This document shows positions 33,519-44,510 of a DNA stretch of 64,000 bases, one piece after another (positions within the stretch are counted from its first letter, which is position 1; the number at the start of each line of letters is the position of its first letter). The translations under genes and the position numbers were made by a program. The stretch is from Melastoma dodecandrum (Eukaryota > Streptophyta > Magnoliopsida > Myrtales > Melastomataceae), in NCBI GenBank assembly GCA_029817715.1, contig JARUPY010000424.1, forward strand, positions 1 through 64,000, given 5' to 3'. The notes below the pieces were generated by a model that had not been told where the DNA came from, made no database searches, and saw nothing but the letters and a program-made list of their open reading frames with translations.

Positions 33519-34774
33519 ATGAATTATGCATTCATAGCAGCGGCCATGCAGAACCGATGGAACACGTGGAATATTCGGGGTTTCATGATTCTTAGCCTCT
33601 GCGTGCAAGTACTTCTCGCCATCTTTGCCCCTCATCGGCAGAGGACGTCCAACCGCTTCGTCATATTTGCGGTCTGGTCTGCTTTCTTTCTATCTGATTG
33701 GGCCGCAACGTTTGCATTCGGGCTGATCTCAAATGCCGGGCGCCGGAACTTGGAGAACAATGAAGCACAGGTCCCTGCTGATGTCCTGGTGTTCTGGGCA
33801 GCTTTCTTTCTGGTCCACCTGGGGGGTCCCGACAACGTAACTGCCTTCTCCATGGAGGATAATGCCCTGTGGATGCGCCACCTCGTTGGCCTCGTCGCCC
33901 AAATTTCTGTGTTTATGTACATCTTTGTGAAGACCCTACCAAACAACAGCTCTTGGTTCCCACGATCCTGGTATTTGTGACTGGTGTGATTAACTATGGG
34001 GAGAGGAGTCGGGCTCTGTATCTCGCAAGCTTGGAGAACCTCAAGAAGACCATCAAGAAAGATACAGGAGCGGAACAAAGTGATGGCGTCCACACCTGGC
34101 ACGCGCCATACTCAAGGGCCTCATTGTGGATATCGTTCCGGATCTTCAGGAATGTCACAAGAGCAGGGCAGACATCAATAGTTATGGGATAACATTAACT
34201 AGTATCTCGGAGGAACTAAATCTCCTGTATGAACTTCTCTACACGAAAATAAGGGCATCAAATTCCACGTGGGGAAAGATTGTCCGAGCCATCGCCTATT
34301 ACAGCACAATGGTGGCATTCATTTTGTTCTGCATTGGACATAAGCACCAGTTTCACAGGGGGGATCTCGTAATCACATATGCTTTATTTGCAGGAGTTTT
34401 TATTCTTCATGTAGCCAACACGATGACGTTAATGACATCGTCTTTTCTCAAAGATATGAGTTTAAAGGATATCTTTTTGTTGGTCTTGGAGCAGGGGATT
34501 TTTCCACCTTTGTTGATAATTGGATTAGCTTATATTACTAGCTTCACTCCAGACGGCTCAGTCTATGATCGCATAATGTTTGGAAGGCAATGGTCGAAAA
34601 AAATGGCATATTTCAATATCTTGTCCCATTGCTTCAAACAGAGCACCCTAAAGAAAGCATGGAAGCGAGGTAAACGTACACTCACTTTGTCTTCCACTAC
34701 TCTCGGTGCTCAAATTCCTTTGTTCTGGTTTACGGATCGATGCTTCTACAATGATAGCAGGTTTTATATGGAAC
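33519..34774 (+). pseudogene. DUF4220/DUF594 family pseudogene, copy C (3' truncated)
   Basis: The start ATGAATTATGCA at 33519 aligns with copies A and D. The first frame holds 'NRWNTWNIRGFMILSL' and 'HLGGPDNVTAFSMEDN'. A one-base deletion near 33948 (aacagctct versus aacagtctct in copy D) shifts the frame, and a two-base change near 34100 shifts it again. The 34126-34774 frame then reads the membrane region without breaks ('AFILFCIGHKHQFHRGD', 'FAGVFILHVANTMTL'). It retains two blocks that copy A has lost near 17760-17830. Similarity stops abruptly at 34774, after 'FYMEH', where NBS-LRR sequence begins. The DUF594 domain is absent. Confidence 0.8.
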
Positions 34775-35133
34775 ACCCGAAAATGCCGCAGTCTCAGCTG
34801 ATTAGCATAAGACTTTCATATTCTCTTGTGGAGCTTACTTAGCCTATACAATCTGGAGGGGTTGGTGTCCATTACGAAATTAGTTGATGTTGGTAGTCCT
34901 CTCTCTCGGTCTCTGCAGAAATTGGAAATTGAGCATTGTGAAAGCCTTTCGACTTTAACGGATAGCTTGCAACACCTGTCCGCCCTCTCTGATCTTATGC
35001 TCTCGGATTGCCCAGCATTCGAGATGGAGATATTCCCTTCACTCCCCTGCAACCTGTCCAGGTTTAAGCTTGAGGATTGTCCAAAGGTGAAGTCTTTGCC
35101 TCATGACATACATCACCTCACATCCCTCAAAAC
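34775..35133 (+). pseudogene. NBS-LRR resistance-gene fragment, left part
   Basis: From 34826 the frame reads LRRs of the plant NBS-LRR type, e.g. 'LQKLEIEHCESLSTL', 'LSRFKLEDCPKVKSL' and 'HHLTSLKT' (pattern LxxLxLxxCxxLxxL). Only the LRR part is present, with no NB-ARC motifs. The copia element inserted at 35134 interrupts it, and the frame continues on the other side at 39614. It is joined directly to copy C on the left. Confidence 0.7.
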
Positions 35134-35361
35134 TGTCAAACTTTGATTCGAGGATAAAAATTGTAGAAAATTATTGGTTGGCAAAAAAAACAACTTATTA
35201 AACTCATGTTTACAAGAGATTCTTATATAGGAAAAAAATCAAAAACTAAAAGAGAATCTAAATAGATCTCCTAAATCTCTCAATGAGATTTGATAAATCA
35301 AATCTTATTCCTAGAATATTTTAGAAAATAAATCAAATCCTAAAAACCTTAACCGCTGACA
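35134..35361 (-). repeat. 3' LTR of the young copia element
   Basis: It is 228 bp and on the plus strand reads tgtcaaacttt...aaccgctgaca. A TATA-like 'cttatatag' (35222-35230) reads as a TATA region on the minus strand. Confidence 0.92.
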
Positions 35362-35368
35362 CTCCTCC

Positions 35369-38300
35369 TTAAGGTTGTTTAGGAAACACTCCAAGTTTTT
35401 GTCTGAGATGCTGGAACTGATCTTTCGGTAAAGACTTAGTCAGAATATCCGCGACTTGATCTCGAGATGGACAATATTCGAGCTTGACTTCACCGTTCTT
35501 CACCGCTTCTCGAATCGCATGATACTTGACCGAAATATGTTTTGTCCTACCATGTTGAACCGGATTTTGAGCTATTGCAATAGCAGACTTATTGTCAACA
35601 TATATCACCGTAGGAACCACTTGTTTCCAGCCCATGTCCTCCAGAACTTTTCTCAACCAAATCGCTTGATTGCTGGCCGCTGCAGCTGAAACATACTCTG
35701 CCTCGGCGGAGGATTGCGCTACAACTTCTTGCTTTTTTGAATTCCAAGCAAATACTCCACTTCCAAACGAGAACGTAAAACCTGACGTGCTTTTCGAGTC
35801 CTCAATACTTCCAGCCCAATCACTATCGCAGAAACCTTGGAGGTTTGAACTTTTATTTTTCACAAACCGAATACCAAAATCAACTGTGCCTTTAACATAC
35901 CTCAACACTCTTTTCGCTGCACAAAGATGGATTTGGCTCGGAGATTGCATAAATCTGGACAAATAACTGGCTGCAAACATTATATCCGGGCGCGATGCTG
36001 ATAAATACAACAAACTTCCAATAATACTTCTAAACAACGTCGCATCGGCCGCATCACTTCCATCATCTTTCACCAACTTTAAATTAGCAACGAGAGGAGT
36101 CGGTACCGACTTAGCTTCATTCATTCTGAATTTTTTCAGCAAGTCCGTGGCATACTTTTTTTGATTAAAAAAGACACCGTCATCTTCTTGATGTATCTTG
36201 AACCCCCAAAAAACAATGCATCAGCCCTAAATTTGACATTTCGAACTCTTTGATTATGTTGATCTTGAACTGATTTACTTTCGTTTCATCTCTCCATGTG
36301 ATAAGCAAATCATCCACATATAACGACACGATAAGTAACACCTTACCCCGTGACTTTTTTATGTAAAGTGTTGCTTCCGTCTCACTTCTAGAAAAATCCT
36401 TCTCTAAGAGATAGGAATCAATCCTGCTGTACCACGAACGAGGGGCTTGTTTCAAACCGTAAAGTGCCTTGCGAAGCAAACAAACTTTCTCTTCGCATCC
36501 ATCTACGGAAAATCCATCGGGCTGCTCTACAAAGATTTCATCATCAAGATAGCCATTCAAGAATGCCGACTTAACATCGAGATGAAATATTTTCCAGCCC
36601 ATCTTTGCTGCAAGTGCGAATAACATCCTTATTGTGTCATGCCGAGCCACCGGGGCAAAGGTTTCACAGAAATCAACTCCGGCTTCCTGAGAATATCCCT
36701 TCACAACAAGCCGTGCTTTGAGTTTGTTTACGGAACCATCGGCATTTAACTTCGTTCTATAAACCCACTTTACTCCGATTACCTTTCTATCAGATGGTCT
36801 ATCGACAAGATCCCAAGTATGATTTTTATTAATCAAATCAATTTCTTCTTGCATGGCTGCCATCCAGTTGACATCCATAGAAGCAACTTCATAAGAATCA
36901 GGATCTTGCATGGTCAGATTACATCTCTGATAGACATCTTGCAAAGATCTTAATCCCCTCACTGGTTCGTCGTCAAATTCGGCGACATCAGGAGAAGATT
37001 GTCCAAGTTCACCAAGACTCGTGGCTGGTTTTTCAACACACCAATCCCACTTCGCGTCCTCATCAAACGATAAACTTCTACTCACCGAAAATTTTTTATT
37101 CGTGGGATTATAGATCCTGTAACCCTTGGTATTCGATCCATATCCGATAAAAATAGATTTTTCAGCTCGATAATCAAGTTTGTCTCTTTTTTGTTCCGGA
37201 ATATGAGCATAGCAAATACATCCGAAAACTCGTAAATGATCCACCGAGCATTTTTTTCCAAACCAAGCTTCATACGGAGTAGAATTTTTCAAAGCTTTGG
37301 TTGGTAGCAAATTTAGCAAATAAACCGAAGTATTCGCCGCTTCGGCCCAAAACTCCTTCGGCAATCCTTTTTCAAATATCAAACACCTTGACATATCCAT
37401 TATAGATCTATTCTTCCGTTCACTAACCCCGTTTTGCTGCGGACAATACGGCACCGTGAACTGTTGAATGATTCCGGCTTGCGCACAAAATTTTTTGAAC
37501 TCCCCAGAAGTATATTCACTTCCGTTGTCCGATCTCAAGGCTTTAATTTTACAACCACATTGATTTTCGGCCAGCTGTTTAAACTTGACAAACTCGCCGA
37601 AAACTTCACTTTTTGTCTTGAGAAAAACAATCCAACAAAAACGAGTAAAATCATCGATGAAGATCAAAAAGTACCTACTTCCATTTAAAGAAGGCACACT
37701 CATTGGACCACAAACATCTGAATGAACCAATTGAAGTTTCTCAGTCGATTTCCACTTTGCTTCTTCAAAAGGAAGTCTGGATTGTTTGCCGTATTCACAA
37801 ACGGCACAAACATCTGAGCACGCATAAATAACCGGAAGATCAATAATCAACTCATCTGAATGCATCTTCTTCAAAGTAGTGAGGCTTATATGCCCCATTC
37901 TTCTATGCCATAACTGAGAATCATCTACATTGGCCGACAAGGCCAAAGAATCTGATTTAAATTTAACCGGAAAACACCGATCCTGCATCTTCACTTTCAT
38001 AAACTCCTTTCCGTCATGGCCAGCCACCGAACAATGCAAATCCTCGAAGTGCAAAATATATTTTTGCTCCAACAACTGTCCCAAACTCAGAAGATTTTGG
38101 CACAATTCTGGTACAAAAAGAACTTCTGAAATTTGGTTAGTACCCGAAGAATTTTTAATAATAGTCGACCCCTTACCAAGCGCCTTCAGAAGCTGTCCGT
38201 TCCCGATTTTAATGCTGGTCGAGAAAGACTTATCCAAGTCTACAAATAATTTCTCATCGGGAGACATATGATGCGTGCATCCGCTATCGATGAGCCATGC

Positions 38301-39350
38301 ATCAGCTCCATAACTTGCTGCTGAAAAGGTTGCCGCAAAGAGTTGATCTTCCTGCATCGACTTATTCTCTGCAACATGTGCTTGCTCTTCAGAAACAGCC
38401 TTCTTCTTCCTACAAAATTTTTCACCATGACCAGGAACATTACAATGCTTGCACTTGTAACCGGGTCTAAACCAACAGAAATCTTCCGTATGAGAAGTTT
38501 TACTACAATAAGAACATGGAGGAAACTCTTTTTGATGTTTCTCGCTAAACTTTTTGTTCTTGAATTTTTTTTCGATGGCACTTTTTCTTGTTTCGTTTCT
38601 ACGGGCATATTTCTCCTTCCCCTTTGCCTTCATTAAAAGTGCGCCTTCAGGTTGCTCCTCCTGTCTTATTGCTCTCCTTTGTTCTTGTGCTTGAAGAGAA
38701 CCGACCAATTCCTCGACTGTCAACTTAGTGAGATCGCGAGATTCTTCCAATGCAGAAATTTTCGACTCAAATCTCTCTGGAATAGTCACAAGAATCTTTT
38801 CAACAATTCTGCTGTCTGGCAACTCTACCTGCAACAATCTGATCTGATTGACAACCCTCATCAGCTTGTCGACATATTCTTTTATACTCTCCGAGTCCTT
38901 CATTCTGAGCAAATCAAACTCTCTCCATAAATTTGAAACTCTTATTCTCTGATTTCGACCACTACCTTCGAACATCTCCTTTAGTCGGTCCCATGCTTCC
39001 TTTCCCGTCTCACAAGTAAGAATTCTTGCAAGTACTCCTTCAGAAACAGAGGCATGAATAGCAGCAAGGGCCTTGAACGGCTTGGTGGACTCCTCACTGT
39101 GTAGCCTCAACTGATTTAATGTGGGATTTTCAGGAAGGGCTCGAGCTTCAACGTTCCGCTCAATAGTGCTCCAGAGATCCTGAGATTTCAAAAAAACCGT
39201 CATCTTGACCGCCCAAATTTGATAGTTTTCACCATCAAACGGCCGTGGAGGTTGCACAGAAAAACCACCGGAGGAAGACATGATGACAAAATCAAACGGA
39301 TGATTTGGGTATGAAAGGAAAGGAAATTTTTCAAGCGTGTATACTCTCAC
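35369..39350 (-). pseudogene. copia gag-pol polyprotein gene with a single frameshift
   Basis: A start at 39282 (MSSSGGFSVQ), 29 codons into the longer open frame from 39350, looks best because copia gag usually begins just before 'PRPFDGENYQIW'. Order: gag; zinc knuckle CKHCNVPGHGEKFC (near 38440); protease 'AWLIDSGCTHHM' (38270); GAG-pre-integrase 'LWHRRMGHIS'; integrase D-D-E ('HSDVCGPM', 'RSDNGSEY', 'QNGVSERKNRS'); RT with 'FHLDVKSAFLNG', 'LYGLKQAPRSWY' and 'YVDDLLIT' (about 36305). A frame change near 36200, in a run of C and A on the plus strand, separates the RT end from RNase H (36142-35369: 'CDSDWAG', 'SAEAEYVSA', 'DNKSAIAIA'). Apart from that, no stop interrupts about 1300 codons. 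Confidence 0.92.
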
Positions 39351-39365
39351 AGTCCCTCAAGATTG

Positions 39366-39380
39366 CGAGCTCTGATACCA
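39366..39380 (-). promoter_or_regulatory. Primer-binding site of the young copia element
   Basis: The minus strand reads tggtatcagagctcgc immediately after the 5' LTR, the standard initiator tRNA-Met primer site. Confidence 0.88.
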
Positions 39381-39608
39381 TGTCAAACTTTGATTCGAGG
39401 ATAAAAATTGTAGAAAATTATTGGTTGGCAAAAAAAACAACTTATTAAACTCATGTTTACAAGAGATTCTTATATAGGAAAAAAATCAAAAACTAAAAGA
39501 GAATCTAAATAGATCTCCTAAATCTCTCAATGAGATTTGTTAAATCAAATCTTATTCCTAGAATATTTTAGAAAATAAATCAAATCCTAAAAACCTTAAC
39601 CGCTGACA
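39381..39608 (-). repeat. 5' LTR of the young copia element
   Basis: It is 228 bp, the same length as the 3' LTR. The one difference I see is gatttgttaaatc here versus gatttgataaatc at 35288. Confidence 0.92.
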
Positions 39609-39613
39609 AAAAC

Positions 39614-39717
39614 ACTAAATATTAGGAATTGTGAAGGTATTACGAGCTTATCATCCAGAGGAGGTCTGCCTCCCAACCTGGAGGCTCTTCATATTCAATC
39701 CCAAGAACCATGAGGTA
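39614..39717 (+). pseudogene. NBS-LRR fragment, right part
   Basis: The frame continues the LRR unit cut at 35133: 'LNIRNCEGITSL', then 'LPPNLEALHIQS', after which it ends near 39710. Removing the copia element and one copy of aaaac joins both parts in frame. Just after it, at 39718, the duplicated DUF4220 upstream segment begins. Confidence 0.65.
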
Positions 39718-40558
39718 TCCTGGTCGCCATCGGGGAGATTCGCGGGGGTCCTTCTTCTTCAGCTTCGGGGATGTTTGTTAGGGTTTTAGATTTTAGTCGT
39801 TGGGGGGGCATTTGGTTGTTGAGAGTTTACTTAGAATTCCAAATTCCACGGAATCAAAAAAATATATATATATTTTGCAAATGATTTTTTTAAAATTTTA
39901 TTTATTTGTAATAAAAATTTCAATCAATATTTTATATATATTTTTATAGTGTTCTTTCTATTTGTTTGTTTGTTTGTTTTTCTCTCAAAGGGGTTTCAAT
40001 GGGACCGGAGTTGGATGAGGAGGAGGATCCTCTCAAGTCGTGAAGAACTTTTTCAGACTTGTCAATGAAGCTGTCGGGATTTGCATGGGACCCAAGTGTT
40101 TGCTCTTGGCGTCCGGATGAATGCAACTATTTCTTCTTCTTCTTTTTGTATCTTTTTTTGTCAATTGTCCTAATTCTTCCTATAAATTCATCATCTGTCT
40201 GGTGTTGCAGTATCCCAGTAACTGATACCAACATACCACACCACCCAACTTCTTCGATGGAATCGAGCTTTATACCCACCAGCCGTCCAGAACTTGTGGA
40301 ATGCGTGGAATGACCGAGGCTTCGTGATCCTTAGCCTCTCTCGGTATGCACCTCATACTTACATTCACCGCTCATCTAAGGCTGAAGACATCCAACAGCA
40401 TCATCATATTCGTCTTTTGGTCTTCCTACTTACTATCAGATTGGGCTGCATCGTTCGTATTTCGGCAACTCTCACGTACTGGATTGTCAGCTCTTGCTTA
40501 ACCAAAGGCGTCCAAGTCCCATCTCCCTTCTTAGTCTCCCCCCTCCTCCTCTGAGGCC
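39718..40558 (+). other. Duplicated upstream region of copy D (matches 16040-16846)
   Basis: It is collinear with the region upstream of copy A, including the relic first coding block at about 40282-40530 ('LWNAWNDRGFVILSL', then 'VFWSSYLLSDWAASFVF' in the next frame). It has no continuous coding frame. Confidence 0.75.
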
Positions 40559-41189
40559 ATGGATTATATAGTGGCGGCCTTGCAGAACCGATGGAACACG
40601 TGGAATATTCGGGGTTTCATGATTCTTAGCTTCTGCATGCAGGTACTTCTCACCATCTTTGCCCGTGAACGGCAGAGGACGTCCAACCGCTTCGTCATAT
40701 TCGCGGTCTGGTCTGCTTACTTTCTATCTGATTGGGCCGCAACGTTTGCATTCGGGCTGATCTCAAATGCCGGGTGCCGGAACATGGAGAACAATGAAGC
40801 ACAGGTCCCTCCTGATGTCCTGGCGTTCTGGGCAGCTTTCCTTCTGGTCCACCTGGGGGGTCCCGACAACATAACTGCCTTCTCCATGGAGGATAATGCC
40901 CTGTGGATGCGCCACCTCGTTGGCCTCGTTGTCCAAATTTCTGTGTTTATGTACATCTTTGTGAAGACCCTACCAAACAACAGTCTCTTGGTTCCCACGA
41001 TCCTGGTATTCGTGACTGGTGTGATTAACTATGGGGAGAGGAGTCGGGCTCTATATCTCGCAAGCTTGGAGAACCTGAAGAAGACCATTAAGAAAGATAC
41101 AGGAGAGGAACAAAATGAAGACGACCACATCTGCCACACCATACTCAAGGGCCTCGTTGTGGATATCGTGCCGGATCTTCAGGAATGTC
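40559..41189 (+). pseudogene. DUF4220/DUF594 copy D, 5' part
   Basis: The start ATGGATTATATAG at 40559 corresponds to the copy A start, with six codons missing relative to it ('MDYIVAALQNRW' versus 'MDYAFIAAALQNRW', near the N-terminus). The frame is open for about 210 codons, with 'HLGGPDNITAFSMEDN' and 'YGERSRALYLASLENLKKT' intact, to the point where the mini-copia LTR begins at 41190. The last codons before the stop at 41215 are LTR-derived. Closest to copy A in sequence. Confidence 0.8.
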
Positions 41190-41595
41190 TGTTGGTATTT
41201 TTGGTTCAAGGCTGATACGGAAAGATATGAAAAGATTTGGAGGAAGATTCTGGAGGAGATGTCGTGATTTTGAGGAAGATTTGGGAGGAGATATCGTATC
41301 TCGTTATTTGATTATTTAAGATTTTGCTGAGATTTATCAGATTTCTTTAGATTATTTTTGGGGTTATAAATAGGGTTTGTACCCATGTTTTATATGTAAC
41401 AATGCATTTTGATTTCGTTCAATAAGATTAGAAGGAGGGTTTTTTCTTGTAGAGTTTCATGTGTTTTTTATTTCGTACGAGTTCACTAGCAGAGGCGAGG
41501 TTCTGCTGTAAAGAAGTAAGGTTTTGGTTCCTACACCGGGAACACCTACAATTGGTATTAGAGAATAAAGAGGCGTTGTGGCCTTAAATCCAACT
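41190..41595 (+). repeat. 5' LTR of the mini-copia
   Basis: It begins TGTTGG and ends CCAACT (an imperfect inverted terminus). A TATA-like 'ttataaatag' lies near 41364. It contains 'attggtatta' at 41551, which sits where the related element at 2075 has its functional primer site. Confidence 0.85.
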
Positions 41596-41607
41596 GGTAT
41601 CAGAGCG
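41594..41607 (+). promoter_or_regulatory. Primer-binding site of the mini-copia
   Basis: ctggtatcagagcg follows the LTR end directly. The core TGGTATCAGAGC is a perfect match to the usual initiator tRNA-Met site. Confidence 0.85.
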
Positions 41608-42117
41608 TTTGTGATCTTTCGGGAGCCGTGGTGGTCTTGTGAAAACCTGGTAACTTGTTGAAGTCCTAGGAGGAGATGGAAGCAAGTGTGAGCGGTTTCT
41701 CTTCTACGATGCTACCCTTGTTTGATGGGTGGTGAAGATGAACGCTTTTATAGAAGGTAGTGATTTGTGGAAAGTAGTTGGGGATGATTATGAAGGGCCC
41801 CACTCTTCGACAATCCTACAATTAACCATATTCGATTTCATAAGGAAAGAGTCATAAGAAGGGCGAAGTCTTGCTTCTATGCTGCTGTATCGGCTAGAGA
41901 AAGCGGATGATGAGGGAAGTTCTCACGGAGAAGCTTTACCAGTAAGGTCAGAAGACGACAGATTCAAAAAGTGAGGAAGTTGTGGAACCAACAAAAGGAG
42001 GTCAGAAGGTTCGGGCAGAAACAGAGATACTGCTGAACATATGAGGCATCCTGAGGTAGGTTCTGCGCAAATAAGAGAAGATTGGAGTGTCTATCAGCAC
42101 TTGATCCAAGGAGGAGC

Positions 42118-42523
42118 TGTTGGTATTTTTGGTTCAAGGCTGATACGGAAAGATATGAAAAGATTTGGAGGAAGATTCTGGAGGAGATGTCGTGATTTTG
42201 AGGAAGATTTGGGAGGAGATATCGTATCTCGTTATTTGATTATTTAAAATTTTGCTGAGATTTTATCAGATTTCTTTAGAATATTTTTGGGGTTATAAAT
42301 AGGGTTTGTACCCATGTTTTATATGTAACAATGCATTTTGATTTCGTTCAATAAGATTAGAAGGAGGGTTTTCTCTCGGAGAGTTTCGTGTGTTTTTGAT
42401 TTCGTACGAGTTTACTAGTAGAGGCGAGGTTCTGCTGTGAAGAAGTAAGGTTTGGTTCCTACACCGGGAACATCTACAATTGGTATTGAAGCATAAAGAG
42501 GCGTTGTGGCCTTAAATCCAACT
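42118..42523 (+). repeat. 3' LTR of the mini-copia
   Basis: It is 406 bp, the same total length as the 5' LTR, with scattered substitutions and compensating indels. It is preceded by a purine-rich tract (aaggaggagc) and followed by atgtc. Confidence 0.85.
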
Positions 42524-43577
42524 ATGTCACAAGAGCAGGGCAGTCATCAATAGTTATGAAGGGTTTTTAGTTTATTTTATCTCAAGGCACCTAAGTCTCC
42601 TGTATGATTCTCTACACAAAAATAAAGGCGTCAAATTCGACGTGGGGAAAGATTGTCAGAGCCATCGCCTCTTACAGCACATTGGTGGCATTCATTTGGT
42701 TCTGCATTGGACATAAGCACCAATTTCACAGAAGGGATCTCGTAATCACAGATACTTTATTTGCAGGAGTTTTTATTCTTCATCTAGCCACCATGACGAC
42801 GTTAGGGTTATCGTCTTTTTCCGAAGACCTCAGTTTTAAGGATCTCTCTTTGTTGGTCTTGGAGCACGGGATTTTTCCACCTTTGTTGATATTTGGATTA
42901 ATTTATATTGCTTACTTCACTCCAGTAAGGTCAGTGGTCTATGATTGGATATTTGGAAGGGAATGGTCAAATAAAATGGGATATTTCAATATCTTGTCCC
43001 ATTGCTTCAAACAGAGCACCGTAAAGAAAGGTCGGAACCTACTCTCACTTTGTCTTCCACTACTCTCAGTGCTCAAATTCCTTGTGTTCTGGTTTACTTA
43101 TCGATGCTTCTACAATGATAGCAGGTTTTATATGGAACAAGCTAGCCGGAGAGACACGTGTGTCCTGGGAAGACATTGATAGATTCTTGTGGGACTATGT
43201 AAGCCAGGACATCGAGAAAATGGCTAACTGGAGAATGGACGCGGCAAGATTGAGAGAATTATATGAAGCGAGGGGAGATCAGGCGCTCAAACAACTCGGT
43301 TGTGACCAACTGATCCCATATATCGAGGGCTTCCAGTTCGAGCATACGCTGTTGATCTGGCACATTGCTACCGAAATCTGCTTCAACTTGGAGGCAGCGG
43401 CACGTTACATTGGCAATGTGCAGAAGAGGAGATTCAGTAAGAAATTGTCAGATTACATGATGTACCTTCTGGTCAGGCGACCAAAGTTGATGTCTGCAGT
43501 GGCTGGAATCAGCCATATTAGGTACAGAGACACCTGTGCAGAGGTGAAGCTGCTTGCGACGAAGAAGTTGGAGGTTT
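42524..43577 (+). pseudogene. DUF4220/DUF594 copy D, 3' part (C-terminus missing)
   Basis: After the mini-copia the family sequence resumes: 'ASNSTWGKIVRAIASYSTLVAFIWF' read in parts from 42630, then 'FNILSHCFKQSTVKK', 'LLIWHIATEICFNLEAA' (43355) and 'YRDTCAEVKLL' (43520). A frame change occurs near 43080-43180. At 43577, just after 'KKLEV', similarity stops, so the 'WVELLSYAAGHCR' end found in A and B is absent. Early damage near 42560-42610 replaces the start of this block. Confidence 0.75.
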
Positions 43578-44132
43578 CAATTTGAGTTCCTCTGCATTTC
43601 AATTTCAATCATTAAATCCTGCCCCAGCCAATAACATGTAACCATCATTAGAGAAAGTGTTCCCGGATAATGGAGAAGGCCAGACAGAGAAACCCATGTA
43701 GGTAGACATAAAAGGATGGACAAACGGATCCATCCCGGTATGCTAATTGCTACATAAGACAGAGAGAATATCACAGCTTAATATAACCTCTCTACATGAG
43801 GAAAAAGCGAGCATACTATGTAATACCCAAACTAAAAGAACTCGCCGACCTTTAGCAGCAGTAACTTGAGTAAGAATATAATCCTCTACTGCTGATCAAG
43901 TAGTAGTTGTTGGGCTTTTGCCAATGCTGTTGAGAACAAACAATCCAATGTAAAGAAAACAGAAAAACGAACATATGAATTAGAAGAAAAAGGAGACAAG
44001 AAATAACAACATAAACTGAGAAATCTTCAGAGAGGTGATCTATCCAGATAAATTAGAGAAACAAAACAAAGATGTTCAGATAGTGAAGCCAATTACACGG
44101 GTTAGAAGTCCAAAGAAAGAAAGAAGCATAAT
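43578..44132. other. No gene recognised
   Basis: Unique-looking AT-rich sequence between the truncated end of copy D and the Tat-like LTR. No coding frame longer than about 65 codons and no recognisable motif. Confidence 0.45.
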
Positions 44133-44510
44133 TGTTGACACTATGGAATATCTTGGGCCTGTGCTGAGGCTACGGGCCCAGAAAAGCCCAACGTGGGATA
44201 CCTTGGGCCTGTGCTAAGTCTACAGCCTGAACACACGATCCCAACGCATAATCCAGAAAATCATAGGGATATTTAGAAAACAAACTACGAGATTCTTGGG
44301 AGGAAGTTGAGATCAAGCCACGATTTGAAGGAGCATTACGAGGACGTGTGAAGCGTGTAGGACAAGTAAAATTCAGTATAAAAGGAATTGACCCCCCTTG
44401 GGAAGAAGCACGATCAATCAGCCAAACACAAGCTTTGCATTGCTCGTCACCCTTAGTTTAGTAGATACCTCGGCCTGGGTTATTTGGCCACTACCTTCAA
44501 CACCAGAGTG

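Larger units (their letters stand above)
35129..39613 (-). mobile_element. Young, nearly intact Ty1-copia retrotransposon
   Basis: Two LTRs of 228 bp each (35134-35361 and 39381-39608) differ by only one base that I noticed. The target duplication aaaac is at 35129-35133 and 39609-39613. The minus-strand gag-pol runs from 39350 in one frame to 36180 and then, after one frame change, to 35369. The PBS complement lies next to 39381 and a polypurine tract (ttaaggaggag on the minus strand) next to 35361. Near-identical LTRs and a single coding lesion imply a recent insertion. Confidence 0.92.
41185..42528 (+). mobile_element. Internally deleted copia element (1.3 kb) inside copy D
   Basis: Two LTRs of 406 bp each (41190-41595 and 42118-42523) enclose only 522 bp. 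The target duplication atgtc is at 41185-41189 and 42524-42528, and removing the element restores the family sequence 'gaatgtcacaagagc'. The interior joins a gag start remnant (near 41676-41830, 'MEASVSGFSSTMLPLFDG') to an RNase H C-terminal/PPT-like end (near 42040-42117). With no enzyme genes, it would have needed trans mobilisation, or was deleted after insertion. Confidence 0.9.

Noticed and set aside
41550..41595. Placing the mini-copia 5' LTR end at ctaca (41550), as in the element at 2075
   Set aside because: The following 45 bp are also present at the end of the 3' LTR, and the atgtc target duplication fits only the longer LTR.
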